From the NCBI GenBank assembly GCA_023101885.1, contig JALPQD010000016.1, positions 7,816,684-7,880,683 on the forward strand: 64,000 bases of DNA. The letters run 5' to 3'. The stretch comes from Typhlomys cinereus (taxonomy: Eukaryota; Chordata; Mammalia; Rodentia; Platacanthomyidae). The notes beneath the pieces are model-generated. The model was not told the DNA's origin. It searched no databases and saw nothing but the letters and a program-made list of their open reading frames with translations. This document shows positions 35,141 through 47,812 of this stretch, in pieces. Position 1 is the first letter of the stretch. Each line of letters starts with the position of its first letter. The position numbers and the translations under genes are program-made.

Positions 35141-35439
35141 GGAGAGTGAATTTCTACGAAATGGCAGAAATCAGCCTCACTCTGTGTGATACACTAGAAA
35201 TGTTTCCCATATATATTTTTTTTCTTGTGCACCCTCCCCCAACATTTGTGTTTTAAAATGCATGTTCATTACTGTCCCAGAACAAACAAACAAAAACCTG
35301 GCAGGATAAATATTTGTAGTATCTCAGATTGATTTCCTCTTGTTTGTCATTATTTGCTGTGTTTTGTTGAGAAAGGCACAAGACTGGGCTGGTCGGGCTA
35401 CTGCACAGAGTGAGACAAGTCACTGTCAAGCTTGCAGAG

Positions 35440-35660
35440 TTTCTTTTTTTTTTTTTTTTTTTAAGGGAACAAGGGGTTTATTTTCTCTTATGATTGCTAG
35501 TTACTAGTTACAGTTCTCAGTCCAGCTTGAGCATACACCAACACCAGGGCTGAGGAAACTGGCCACACCATCTCTACACAACAGCTGAGAGAGACGATCC
35601 TTATTCATCAGACCAGCATATGTGGCCAAGTGTACAGAAGGATGCCTACTCTCTCAACCC
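35440..35660 (+). mobile_element. Repeat C copy with leading poly(T), CCDC113 intron 4
   Basis: A T-run of about 19, then aagggaacaaggggtttatt and aaactggccacaccatctct, matching the split copy at 31,835-32,770. Confidence 0.55.
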
Positions 35661-36149
35661 AGAGTTTCTTTACTGTGGGAGACAAACGGACAGGCATAAG
35701 GAAGGAAGGAGAGTCGGGTGGGGGTGGCGCGCACTTTCAAATGCAAAGATTTTATAGCATCTTACACTTTAGACCCTGGGGACAGTAAGCAAGTTTATTA
35801 ATGCTAGTATGCCATAAGTGACTTAAAAATGATTGTGGCAATCATAAGAACCTAAGAATAAAGAATCATAGGACTATTTTGTTAATCAAGTCTCCTGTAT
35901 GAGCATCACACCCAAATAATGTTGAATAGAAGAGCAGGGTAAAAATTCTACAGGGCAGATCCAGCTTCTCCTGCAACTTAGCCTTGAGTGAAATGACACC
36001 ATCACAGCAGTTTGGACAAGAAGTAGGAGGCCTGAAAATAAATGACTCAATGCTAGCACTCCAGGGTCGACTTAGAGCCCCAGGTTTACTTTTCAAACCA
36101 AAAGAGCAAAAGAAGAGAAATTAACTAAAATGTGCTTTTTATTTTCTAG

Positions 36150-36230
36150 GATACTATGAAGGATAAACTGTGTTTGAAAAATGTTTCGCTTAAAGTTCAA
36201 AGGAAAAAAATGCTTACACAATTGAGGCAG
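36150..36230 (+). CDS. CCDC113: CCDC113 coding exon 5
   Basis: The acceptor is tttctag, ending at 36149, and the donor is gtatgt at 36231. This is the smallest internal exon: 27 codons, residues 191-217, phase 0. It encodes a very basic helix (LKNVSLKVQRKKMLTQLRQ). It was absent from any long open frame and was recovered by extending the known protein across the junction. Confidence 0.95.
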
Positions 36231-36299
36231 GTATGTGTGTGAGTGTGTGTGTATATATGTGTGTTTGTATGTGTTTCTTTCTTTTTAAAGGTAGTCTGG

Positions 36300-36458
36300 G
36301 GGCCAGAGAGCTAGCTCAACAAGTAAGGCATTCGCTTGCAAACCTGATGATCTGAGTCGATCCTTAGAAGCCCACATGATGGAAGAAGAGAACTGACTTC
36401 CAAAAGTTTTCCTGTGGCTTCTGTCTTTACATATATATCATGGCACATATGCATGTTT
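36300..36458 (+). mobile_element. RSINE1-like SINE, CCDC113 intron 5
   Basis: agctagctcaacaagtaagg, aacctgatgatctgagtcga, acatgatggaagaagagaac. It leads straight into the CT tract. Confidence 0.75.
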
Positions 36459-36800
36459 TTTCTCCTCTCCTCTCCTCTCCTCCCCTCCCCTCCCCTCCCC
36501 TCTCCTCCCCTCCCCTCCCCTCCCCTCCCCTCCCCTCTCCTCCCCTCCCCTTCTCTCTCCTCCCTTCCCTTCCCCTCTCCTCCCCTCCCGTCCCCTCTCC
36601 TCCCCTCTCCTCTGCTCCCCTCCCCTCCCCTTCCCTTCCCTCCCCTCCTCTTTTCTCCCTTCCCCTCTCCTTCCCTCCCCTCTCCTCCCCTCCCCTCTCC
36701 TCTTCTCTCCTCTCCTCTCCTCTCCTCTCCTCTCCTCTCCTCCCCTCTCCTCTCCTCCCCTCTCTCTCTTTTTCTCTCCCTCTCCTTCTTTCTCTCTGTA
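36459..36800. repeat. Polypyrimidine tract (TCTCC/TCCCC)n, CCDC113 intron 5
   Basis: About 340 bp with just a few purines, mainly pentamers CTCCC and TCTCC. The Ser/Pro/Leu frames on + and Gly/Glu/Arg frames on - are artefacts. Confidence 0.97.
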
Positions 36801-36894
36801 ATAAAATATTTTAAAATGTAGCCTGAATTCCTATGCCCCCTCAAAATGTTTCTGTCCCAAATCCCTAGAATCTTGTGAACAGGTTACCTTACAT

Positions 36895-37076
36895 GTCAAA
36901 AGGACTTTGCAGATATTGAATTGAATTGGGAAGATGATCTTAGATTGCCTGGCCATACTCTATGTCATCTCTTCCTTATGGGAAGGTCAAAAGGACTTTG
37001 CAGATATTGAATTGAATTGGGAAGATGATCTTAGATTGCCTGGCCATAATCTATGTCATCTCTTCCTTATGGGAAG
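36895..37076. repeat. Tandem duplication, 91 bp x 2, CCDC113 intron 5
   Basis: Two head-to-tail copies beginning gtcaaaaggactttgcagat, apparently differing at one base (atactct versus ataatct). Confidence 0.95.
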
Positions 37077-37279
37077 GAAGAAGGAACATGAGAGAAGATT
37101 CAATAGGCAGAGGCTGAAGTGATAAGAATTATGATAGAGGATAGGGTTCTAAATTGAGAATCTAGGCAGTTTCCAGAAGCTAGAAATAGCAAGGGTCACC
37201 AGAAGTACTGACAGCATTCTGAAGTCAGCTCTGCAGCCCCCAGAAGAATCAGGTAATGCATTTGCATGACTTTAAGCCA

Positions 37280-37458
37280 TGGCACAGGTGATAGAGGGAC
37301 AGAGAGCTAGAGAGTACAGGTGCACATGTGTGGTAGTCAGAGGACAACTTTTGGGAGTCAGTTCTCTCCTTCCACCATATGGGCTCCAAGGATCAAGCTC
37401 AGGTCATTTGGCTTGTACAGCAAATGCGTTTATCCACTGGGCCATCTCACCAGTCGAG
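37280..37458 (-). mobile_element. RSINE1-like SINE, CCDC113 intron 5
   Basis: gtcagttctctccttccacc, aggatcaagctcaggtcatt, and the antisense head actgggccatctcaccagtc. Confidence 0.75.
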
Positions 37459-39201
37459 TTACCACCCCCAGAACACACTGATACAACTACTGAGCAGGCA
37501 AATCAGAGGCTTTCTATAGATGAAACTAGCTTGAATTTGGTATTCCCATGACATACTTGTTGCCCTTTTAGAGAATGTAGCTGGGGTGGCATTGTTACAT
37601 GGTGCACAGATGAATGCTGCAAGAGCTGATCTTAAGGGCTCTTGATTAAAGACCCCAGAGTTCTGGAACATGATCTGTGGTTCTATCCTTTCCTTGCTCA
37701 ACATTTTTATTGTTATCAAGTATGGGCACTTGGTGGCATTTGCATCACAGGTGGCCATGATACCATGACACAAAAATGGAGCAGGACAATGTTCATGTCA
37801 GGCAACTAGCTTGACTGACTCTGGATCCAGAAAAATCTCCACAAGTTGAGACAGCTTTAACATGACAAACAACAAATGCAAGATTTCTAAAATATCAGCA
37901 CAGATCTAGACTGGCTTAGATGTAGACTGATAAACAGCTCAGCTAGAGGTGATGCTGGGGCCAAGGTTATCCTAGAAACAAGGCACCCAGATCAAGCTCT
38001 GCCCAGGGCTGGTGTGGGAGGGAAGACAAATCACTGATTGGGAGGCACCAAGACCAGACCTGGGCAGTAGGCTGAGGGGAGATTTGAGTTCAGTGCAAAA
38101 AGGATGCTGCCCAGGGACTGGTTGCAGACCAGCGGGAGCTCCTGGTCCCCAGGGTTTCATGAAGGCTCGGGTATCTTGATGAGGGGCTGGAAGTGGTGGA
38201 ATAAATGAATGACTTTAAACCTACATGTCATTGCTCCCCAGCAATGGTGAGGATGTGCCTCTCCTACCCATCCGAGCTCAGGAATTAATCCTCAGAGAAG
38301 GATGGGCTTAACACTTGCTGTGTAGAGGGTTAATATTGCCAGAGGAATCACCCCGAGGTGTGGGAAAAGGTTAGGCAGTGGAGCTGAAGGGTGGGCGGTA
38401 TCTGGGCTTCAGGAGATCATGGCATTTGGAGAGCAACAGCACCCCAGGGCTTAGTGCAGTGTAAGTGGACTACAGGGATGGGAACTGCAGCAGCCTCTGA
38501 GTTGGCTGTCGCCACCCCAAGATAATATGGGACCTGGCAGGGTGCTTCTGGGAGACTCAGGTCAGGCATATATGAAGGCACCTACTTTCTAGAAATCTAG
38601 AATTAAAGGAGGGGACTTTATGGGCAGCTTTTGAAGATTTTCTAGATTTAAGACCTGCATTTATTTACTATTTATTTATTTATTTTTGAGGCAGGGAATC
38701 ACCATGCGGACCACACTGGCTTTGAACTCCAAAAACTGTCCCAGTCTCCCGAATATTGGGATTACAGGCTTTTATACCACCAAGCCCAGCTTGAAATTTT
38801 TTTTTTTTTTAAATATGACTTGTTTCTCAGCTTTCCATCACTTAGCATGCTTCCTTTTGGGAAATCTCCCCTGACCTGGCCTAGAAGTTTCTGGGTACCT
38901 CCTGTCCATCCTCATTGTGCCACACTTTTGAGTCAGTACCTTTGGCCTCTCTGTGAACCCTCACATATACTCCTACAGGCCAGGGGACATGAGGTTAAGT
39001 TAAACAGCCAGCCCCAGTGCCGAATACTACTCCGATGCCACTTCGAAGATGTTTGCTGAACACATGTTCACAGATCTCCACAGTCCCCCCCCCCCCTACA
39101 CACACACACCCCACAGACATCCAGCACCCGGTTGCAAGGTGGGAGCCTAAGAAACTGACTACCCTTGACCTTACCGCCTTTTCTTTTTTTCTGAGCCATA
39201 G
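37459..39201 (+). other. CCDC113 intron 5, distal part
   Basis: One antisense B1 at about 38,665-38,800 (attgggattacaggctttta). The rest is unassigned and has no supported exon apart from exon 6 at its end. Confidence 0.45.
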
Positions 39202-39357
39202 AAGGAAGAGGTGGGTGAGGCCCTGCACGATGTTGACTTTCAGCAGCTGAAGATTGAGAATGCTCAGTTTTTAGAAACGATTGAAGCCAGAAATCAAGAG
39301 CTAATCCAGCTGAAGCTGGCCTCTGGGACTACCCTGCAGATTCTCAACAATTACAAA
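39202..39357 (+). CDS. CCDC113: CCDC113 coding exon 6
   Basis: The acceptor is gagccatag, ending at 39201, and the donor is gtaagg at 39358. The exon covers residues 218-269 in phase 0. It carries the hallmark segment LHDVDFQQLKIENAQFLE, followed by IEARNQELIQLKL, one of the best-conserved blocks of the CCDC113/CCDC96 coiled-coil domain. Confidence 0.97.
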
Positions 39358-41170
39358 GTAAGGCCCAAGCCAGGCAGGACCAGACTTCCTGCGCCCACCT
39401 TCCCTGTCTAGGGAGGTTCCTGGTCCTTAACTGTCCCTCCCTGTCCCCTGACATTAGTAATGGCTTTTTTTGACTTGGCAAATGTTCCCAAAACCGTGGC
39501 TGTGCCTAAAGCCCATCTGGGAGCCTTTTCCTTTTTATAACGTGTGCCTGTGCTCCGACCCACTCTGACTAATTGAATTAGGGGCTGAGCACCATGCATC
39601 TTGCTTTGTTTTGAATTCCCTGGGTGGTTTTTAATGCAGTGTTTGAAAGCTAACCACATTTAGGGCCCTCATTTAATTGAGGTATATTTCAAGCACTTCT
39701 TGTAAAACCCTGCAAAGGAAAACAGTCTCGGCTATAAATCAGAAGACTGTTAAATTATTTATCAGCCAAATGCAAGGCTTTGGGGGAGAGAAAAGAGGCA
39801 CTATTAATAATTAAGCAGGGACTACAGTCATGAATAAGGCCTATCCCAGGCAGCTCAGCCCATCTGGTTATCCTGCAAGTGAAGATGTTGTGGCCAGTTG
39901 TGTCCTGCCCTAGCCTGCAAGCTAAGAATGCCTTTCATAGATGAACACATTCACCAAACTGAATGATAGAGAACATTACCCGTACTCAAAACTGAATTCT
40001 CTAGACATTCCATTCTTCTCTTTAGTAGACCTGTCTTCCAAAATATTATATTATACTCAATGATTATGCTTTACATTTCATCAATAGAACATTTGTAGGA
40101 ATTTGGGCTTTTTTTCTCTTGTTAATATAAGTAACCACATAATATGTAAAATTCCGCCTCTGGTGCTGCAAAGCCTGAAATATTTACTATCTGGTCCTTT
40201 ACTGAAAAAGCTTGCTGACTTTTAGTCTCTTTCCCAGGGCCCTAGATGGCTTCATTTGACTCACAAAAATGTGACTCACAACATGAATTTGTAGCCAGGC
40301 ATGGGGACACATGTCTTGGAGTCCAGCACTCAGGAGGAGGAGGCAGGAGGATCACAAGTTTGAGGTCAGCCTGAGCGACATAGAGACCTGTCCCCCCCCA
40401 AAAAAGAGATTTGGGTATGTTTATGGCCAGGTTTATGTTTGCTGACAACCATACCAACCAACCTTGAAGCTCAAAGATGCAGAGTATTTGCCAGGCAGAT
40501 TCAAGCCCCAAATCAGAAGCATCCAGGACTCCAAGCCAGTGCGTGTCCCACTCGCCTGCCTTCGATGGCACAGCACACAGAGAGCTACAGTGCTAACATT
40601 CTGGAGCTTGTCCGTCGTCAACAAGCAGGTCATCCGCTTCAGTGTGAGCAATCCAGTCACTATTAGTTCAAGACAAGGCTGGTGCCCTGGCTGCCAGGCC
40701 TTTACCGGCTGGGAGGACACGGTCAGCTCATGCTGGACCTTGCTCTAAACTTGAGGACTCAGTTATGTAGCACTAGACCTGCCTGGACTTGCTGGGGTTT
40801 GTAAAGTGGAAGGACTGATTTACACGGTGAAGCTATCAGGTTGTGGGGCTGGAACTTCCTAGGATGGAGCTAAATTCACGGTGCAGATTGCTAGCAACAA
40901 TCAACTCTGATTGCAATCCCCGTGACTACCTTGCCCAGAGTCCTGTTGTATATAAAGGTGAACACGTGGGGAAGGTGGAGAAAATGTTCCACAGGAGTCT
41001 AAAGAGGGACCTGAATGAGGGAATCCAGGGAGAAGCCAGTTCCATTTTCCTATGTCTCAATTCTACTGGAGGAAATGGAGGCAGAACAACTGTGACTTGA
41101 GGATTCTTACCGCCCCCTGGGGTCACATGGTTGCGCTAAGAGAGATACTTCATCTGCTCAAGAAACTTCA
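39358..41170 (+). other. CCDC113 intron 6, proximal part
   Basis: A sense B1 lies at 40,290-40,405 (aggaggatcacaagtttgag). Otherwise unassigned. Confidence 0.45.
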
Positions 41171-41632
41171 CCTGGATGGGTGAGACAGCTCCCCAGGCAA
41201 GGCACTTGCTCGCAAACCTGGCAACCTGAGTTCAATCTCCAGAAGCCCACGTGATAGAAGGAGAGAATTGGCTTCCTTGAAGCTGTAATTATCCCCTAAC
41301 CTCCACCCATGTGCTAGAACATTCTCTCCTCCTCCTGCAAATAAATTTAAAAAAAAAAACAAAAAACTTCATAAGCCAGGTGCTTCATCTATTAGAGGTA
41401 AGATTTCTGGTTTTCTGTCTCAGCCTAAAATGGAGGATTTTTGTTCATTGTTTCTATTTTTTTTTTTTTTGCACATTTATTTATTTTGCATGTAGAGGCA
41501 GGGTATGTGAAGATTGGAGGACATCTTGTGGGGAATTGGATCTCCCACCATTTAGGTTCTGGAGATAGAATCCAGATCATCAGGCCTGGAAGCAAAAGCC
41601 TTTATTACAGAGCCATCTCCCCGGCCCCCCGA
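41171..41632. mobile_element. Two RSINE1-like SINEs in opposite orientation, CCDC113 intron 6
   Basis: 41,171-41,365 is sense (acgtgatagaaggagagaat, A-rich tail). 41,470-41,632 is antisense (ggttctggagatagaatcca, agagccatctccccggcccc). Together they can form a hairpin in the transcript. Confidence 0.7.
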
Positions 41633-44037
41633 GAATGGAGTGTGTGTTCCCCAAACCTGAAGAAAACACGGCATGATCAGAGTAGATGCTCAGCTGATTT
41701 CAGATGGACTGTCAGCAGGTTGGATGCACATGTGGTGGTTTGGTGGTCATGGAGGAGTGCCACACGAATATCAAACCCCACGTGTGAGACCTTGCTGAAA
41801 ACATAGTATTTGGTGAAGGTACTGAGGCCTGTGGCATGCCAGGCGCGGCTGAGTGATCAGGGCACTGGTCTTAGACCACACAGACAAGCACCCTCGTCTT
41901 TCTTCTGTGACTTTTCTTAGCAAGCTGAGTGACAGAGGGACCCTTTCCTCCAGTTTCATACCCTCAGGTACCAACAGGACACAAGCATGTGACTACAGTC
42001 GTGGCGAGTCACTCTTCACTGACATAAGTAGCCAGTGTCCTAAGGAAGGGAGAGTTGGAGATGTCCCCGCCCCTCTGGCAGGTGCATGCCCCTGTGATAA
42101 TCCCCGTCAGGACTGCAGATGTGACAGCTTTGGGCACTGGATGATGGCTGTCATACAGCTGGCTAGAGTCCACGGCAAAATTGACTCTACAATGCAAAGG
42201 TGCCTGGGTGGGCCTGACCTGGTCACACGCGCCCTCAGGGAGAGGTTTCTTTGCAAAAGGAAGTCGGAGCTGTGAAGCACAGGTGAAATTTTCCGGACCT
42301 GTTTGAGGAGGCCATCTGGGCAGGATCTAAAGTGGCCTGCTTCCGGAAGCTATGGATGACTGCTGGCGGCCGGGCAGACAACCCCTCAATGCCATGACTA
42401 CAAGGAAACATGTTCTGCCAGTAACCCTTGGGTTGGGGAGACCACCTCAGCCCAGGTGAGAGCCATGGTCCTGGCCACACCTTGATTTCAATCCAGTGAG
42501 ATCACAGGCAGAGAGGGCCTCCATGTTGGGCCTGGACTTCTGCCCAATAAAAACAGGGGTAGGAAGTGACGGTTGCTTTCAGCCTCAGAGTCTGTGGCGG
42601 CTCGTTATAGCAGGTAGAAAGGTGTGTCTGTCCTTTCAGAAGAGGCCTCCTCAAGTGATTGACATCTCAACCTGTGTGAAGACCAGACCCCAACAGAGCA
42701 TGGCTGCATGCTGCTCTGCCTTGACTCTCAAAATGGGCGGGCAAGTATCTCCGCTGGGCTCTTCTTCCCTCCCATCTGAACGGCCACTTTGCTGTAAAGT
42801 CCTGCCCCCACCTCCAAGCTGAACCCTTGGTCTTGGTGGTCTTACTCTCATGTAAGACATGGACTAAACAAAGTCTAAGGAAGCGAGGGCTGGGCCAGGA
42901 GAGAGGCTGGTCCCTGGGTGCTGAGGGTCCCTCAGGCATGTGGCGCCAGCCTCCTCTGCTTTGTCTACATTGTGATGCCCCTGCAGCCCCCTCCCTCTGC
43001 TCCTCCCTCTATCTGAGACCCTGCAGCTCTCTGACCTCCTCTCCCAGCTCCTTCAGCTCTGTCTCAGGTCTGTCTTCTGTCTTCGTGGATCAGAACTTTA
43101 CTGAATTCCTGCCACAAGACGCCCGTCTCTCTGCACTGTCCTTCTGCCACCTGTGGCACAGGGCAGTCTTGGGATTCTTCTCCCGAAGGTTTGCTGCTGG
43201 CCTCTTCCGGTTTCCAGGAGGCAAGGCCTAGACTGCTATTCTGACAAGTGCCTGGTGCGGAGTGGAGTGGGTCTCGTGGTGACTAATCACTGGCCCCTTC
43301 CCTTTGCGCTCCTCAGTCGAGCAGAGGGTACAGAACTGCTGGAGACATCCTGAGAGTTACCATCAGGGGAGGAGTTGGGGGGGTGAGGGGGAGGTGGTGT
43401 CCGATCTGACCAGTAGAAGCCTTGAGGGAGCTAAAGACAGATGATGCATGAGAATGACTGGGGCAGCTTCTGTAGGATTCCCCTTGAACCCCAACACACA
43501 CACACACCCCTGCAGAACCCAGTCTCTTTAGGCAGCAGGTGTATAGTAGAGTCTATGAGCTGGGGAAACCCTGGCTCCCACAATTTCTCTCTGTAATCTT
43601 GAGCAAATTGCTTTACCTCCCTCAGGGTTGGTCCCCTCACTTGTCAGTAGGCATGGGGTGGGATCCACCTCTGGAGCACTCCTCCCTCTGCATCCTCATA
43701 AGGTGGTCATGGCAGCTGTTGAGGGGTCTGCACAGAGCCCTGCCCTCCACCGGGATACCTCCTGTAAGCCGCAGCTCAACCCAGCAAGGTCACCACATCA
43801 ACACAGAGAAGTTTGGGGGATTCCCGAAAGTTCCCTTAAAAAGCAATGGGCAGGGTTTGGGTCTCACTGGGTCAGACCACTCTGCCTCAGCTAAAGACAA
43901 GACCCCAATGACCTCAACCCCCACCAATTCTCAGAAACCAGATCTGGAAGGACCGACCGGTTCCTGGATGGCTTGGCTTCTCCCCTGCGGCTCTGAGAAT
44001 GCCTGTTCTCACTGCTTATTACCATGTTGTGTTTCAG
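41633..44037 (+). other. CCDC113 intron 6, distal part, GC-richer and repeat-poor
   Basis: Nothing recognised except a MIR-like piece at about 43,560-43,700 (tctgtaatcttgagcaaatt). The open frames of 80-176 codons here show no family resemblance. Confidence 0.45.
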
Positions 44038-44145
44038 AGCAAGCTTCATCGGGCAATAGAAATATATAACAATCTGGACAAGGAGATCTTCTTGAAAAAC
44101 GACCAGCTTGGGAAACTTGAAAGAGAAACCGTCCTGGCAGAGGAG
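44038..44145 (+). CDS. CCDC113: CCDC113 coding exon 7
   Basis: The acceptor is gtttcag, ending at 44037, and the donor is gtaggg at 44146. The exon has 36 codons, residues 270-305, phase 0. It continues the coiled coil (SKLHRAIEIYNNLDKEIFLK), with a charged end. An ORF reading through from 43,999 includes intronic sequence before the acceptor. Confidence 0.95.
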
Positions 44146-44419
44146 GTAGGGCGAATGATGCCATTTCTCCTATGTCCACAAGGTTCAATGCCCACCAGGA
44201 TCTAAGAGCCTTCTTTGTTAATCTGTGGAAGCCCAGAGCACAAAAATAAACATAGCCCTGAGCCATGGAAGCAGAAACTGGTCTTACAATCTAGTAGAGT
44301 TACATGTTGCTGCTAGGTGAGGTTCTAGAGACAGCTCAAAAAGCAGGTTCGGACAGCACATGCTAGATAAACACTATCTCTGGGGTAGACCCCCAACTCC
44401 TTGTTGACTTTTTTTTGAT

Positions 44420-45597
44420 ATTAGGAATTTACTTTTATTTTTAAAATTTGTTAATTTGTTCACAATTTCTTATGTGTGTATATACTTTGATCATATTACC
44501 CCCTTTGTACATTCTTATCTCTCTTGCTTTTTCACCCAATCCTTTCTTCTTCCCAACAAGTTGCTCTTCTACTTTGATGACTATTTCTATTTTTTTTAAA
44601 ATACTTTTTGTCATCAGTATCTTTAAAAAATATTTTATTTATTTTATGTGTCTGTGTGTGTATGTATCAGAGGGCACTGTGTGTCCCTGTGGAGGACCAA
44701 GGGTAACTTCAGAATCATCCTGGATTACTTCTACCTCCTTCTTGCTTGGCTCTGGGAATTCCTAGGTTCTGTCCACCAAGGCAGAAAATGCCTCCATTTC
44801 CACCTGGCATTTTTACATGGGACCTGAGATCCGAACTCAGGACCTTCTGCTTGCGAGACAGAGTCTTAACCCCTGAACCATCTCTCCAGCACCACTATTT
44901 CTATTTTTTTCTCCCGCTTTTATCTTTTTTTCCTAATCATACAAACTCATTAGGTACCCCTGTCTTCTCCCTCCCTCTTCCCTTCCCCCATCATCACCCC
45001 TTCCCTCCTTCCTTTCACTCCCCTCCCACCTTCCCTCACTCCTGGTACTTCTCTCTTCCTCCCTCTCATCTCCTGGAACATCCATTCATGTGGGTGCCGA
45101 ACCTCCCTCTGAGTCTCCAATCTAGTGAGGGTTCAGGACTCCCACTATTTCTATTTTTTAAAGAGTAATCTTTTTTATAAATTCTCTGACCATCTCTATA
45201 CATATCAATGCATTTTGATCATGTCTGTCCTCTACAGCTCCCAATCCCCATGGAATTCCCCCAAGTCCCCATCCCACCTCTATGTTTACTTACTTTTTAT
45301 TAATTATAATATAGAATAGCCTATATAAATATGAGAGCAATAACAGAAAATACACTAAAAAAGTAGGCATCCATTATGATTGAACTTTCAGTGCCACATG
45401 GTTTAGAATTCATGATAAAGCTAAAGAATGGCAGTTTCTTTTTTTGTAAAAAAAGGAAAAGTTGACCTACCTTATATCAACATAGATTTATATATGACAT
45501 ATGCAAATGTTTTATGTATATCCTCTTACTGTTCATCTCTTTCTTTTTAAAAAAAATCTTCATTATTTATTTATTTATTTGCATTGATTTGTGTGTG

Positions 45598-45646
<49 letters not shown>

Positions 45647-45887
45647 CAGAAGGCACTGTGTGTCCCTGTAGAAGACCAAGGGTGACTTCAGGAAATATCT
45701 TGGATTGTTTCTACCTCCTTTTTTGCTTCACTCAAATTCTAGGCTCTGCCCACCAGGGCTGAAAGTGTAGGTTGCCACCATTTCTGACTGGCATTTTTAT
45801 GTGGGACCAGGGGATTAAACTCAGGTCTTTGTGCTTGAGCCATCTTTCCAGCCCCTATCTTTCTTCCTTTCTTTTTTTAAAAAAATA

Positions 45888-45936
<49 letters not shown>

Positions 45937-46735
45937 CAGAGAGCACTGTGTGTCCCTGTGGAGGACTAAGGGTAAATTCTGGAATCATCCTGGATTGCTT
46001 CTACCCTTCTTGTTTCACTCTGGGATTTCCCAGGCTCCATCCACCCAGGTCAGAAGTACAGGCCACCACTGTTTCTGTCTGGCATTTTCACATGGGACCT
46101 GGAACCCAAACTCAGGACCTTTTGCTTGTGAGGGAGAGTCTTAACTCCTGTGCCATGTCTCCAGCCCCCATCTTTCTTTTTTATTTTATTTTTTAAATTT
46201 ATTTATTTATTATTATTATTATTATTTCCGCTCATACAAACTTAACAGGTACACCGGTCCCCTCCCTCTTATTTTTAATAATTTTATTCTTCTTTTTTCT
46301 TTCCCCTTAGTCCCCATTTCTATCTCCCTCCTTTTCCCGCTGACAATCCTTCATCTCCTCCATTACACTCCCTCCTATTTTCAAATCTTTTCACTTGTGT
46401 GGCCTACTGCCTTTCATCTAGTTTGTCTTTGATGTAATATGCCCATATGCCTGATGCTTCATGCTCCAGCAAGAGTCATAGATCAGTGGGTATTCCAGTG
46501 AGGATAGCATATTCTTTTTCTTCTCTTTCAGTTTTCATGAGTCTCTCAGGAAGGGGTGGAACTTCTTGAGATCTTTCCCTTTTCCTGGTGAGATGTTGAT
46601 AGGACAGTTCCCGTACAGTTCTTGTCATGTCCAGGAGATAGGGTCTGGCACACCAATGTCCCAGTTCAAGCTTTTATGATCTTACCAACACCTCTTCCAC
46701 AATGTTCCCTGAACTTTGCTGTGGGGGTGGGTGTG
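44420..46735 (-). mobile_element. Retroposon pile-up, CCDC113 intron 7
   Basis: Antisense CA-tailed SINEs lie at about 44,630-44,893, 45,590-45,857 and 45,885-46,170. Antisense L1 3' ends of family A lie at 44,910-45,143 and 46,180-46,735. The remaining pieces (44,420-44,579, 45,160-45,545) look like more L1 3' sequence. A 16-bp word marks the insertion borders at 44,580, 44,894 and 45,144. Confidence 0.75.
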
Positions 46736-47255
46736 ACTTAGATGTCCTGAGTAGTAGGGTCAAGCAGTTCACAGTCACTTATTTTCTACAATTTGGTCAA
46801 CTATGTTTTTCTGTAATAAATACCTTCTGTGGCAAAGAAGGCTTTGAGTTGAGTTCTGAGTGCTTCTCCAATGTATGGGTATAGTAACAAGTGTTAAAAA
46901 GGCAGTTTGATGTGACATCTTCATAGCTAAACTTTCGTAGCCTGCTCTTTATCCCCTCATTGACTTTGAAAAGCATCTTTGTTGGAATATAATTCATATT
47001 GCATATCACATGCCAATTAAAAGCATGCAGGTCAAAAGTTTATGGTATATTCACAGAGTTCAATACAATAATTTTAGAATCTCTTCATCTCTCTGGCAGA
47101 AAGCTTGTAGCCATTAAAAACATTTCTCCATTCCCTATCCTATTTTCCTCATTCCAACCAGGCCACCACTAATCTAATTTCTGTTTCTGTAGATTTTCCT
47201 AGTCTGGACATTTTACATTAAAGGAGTCATAGAATATGTGGTCCTTCAAGTCTAT

Positions 47256-47256
47256 C

Positions 47257-47309
<53 letters not shown>
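47256..47309. repeat. (TATC)n microsatellite
   Basis: About 13 tetranucleotide units inside the old L1. Confidence 0.97.
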
Positions 47310-47654
47310 ATCTTATTTCTTTCATTATTTTTGTGGTTCTAGGGGTCAAACTTAGGTTCTTGAATATTCTAGCAAATCCCCATCACCAAGCTACACAATC
47401 AGCCTGTGACTGCTTTTGCTTGAAATAGTATTTTCCACATTCATGTTGTAATGTGTCAAAGTACTTTGTCTCTTTTTGTGCCTAGATAACAGTCTATTAG
47501 ATGGACGACAATACTGATCCATTCCTCATTTGATATTGACTATTATGAATAATGCTGATGTGAGTGTTCTTGTACACATTTTTGTATAGATATTTTCTTT
47601 TGTCTCGCACATATGCATAGATTTGTGAGGCATGTAGGAATTGTATGTTTAATA

Positions 47655-47812
47655 TTCATTTATTTTGAGAGAGGAGTGGAAGCATATGTGTGGAAGTCAG
47701 AAACGACTTTTGGAAGTCTTTTCCCTCTTTTCATCATGTCGGCTTCTGTGATGAAACTCAGATTGCCAGATTTGTGCACAGGTACATTTATCTGCTGAGC
47801 CATCATTATGTT
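47655..47812 (-). mobile_element. RSINE1-like SINE
   Basis: Antisense copy inside the old L1: tgtggaagtcagaaacgact, and the head tctgctgagccatcattatg. Confidence 0.65.

Noticed and set aside
36311..36844. Gly/Glu/Arg-rich and Ser/Pro-rich frames
   Set aside because: Translation of the CT pentamer tract and the SINE next to it.
42496..43231. Several frames of 60-134 codons in GC-richer intron 6
   Set aside because: No similarity to a protein family I know, they overlap on both strands, and the gene model is complete without them.
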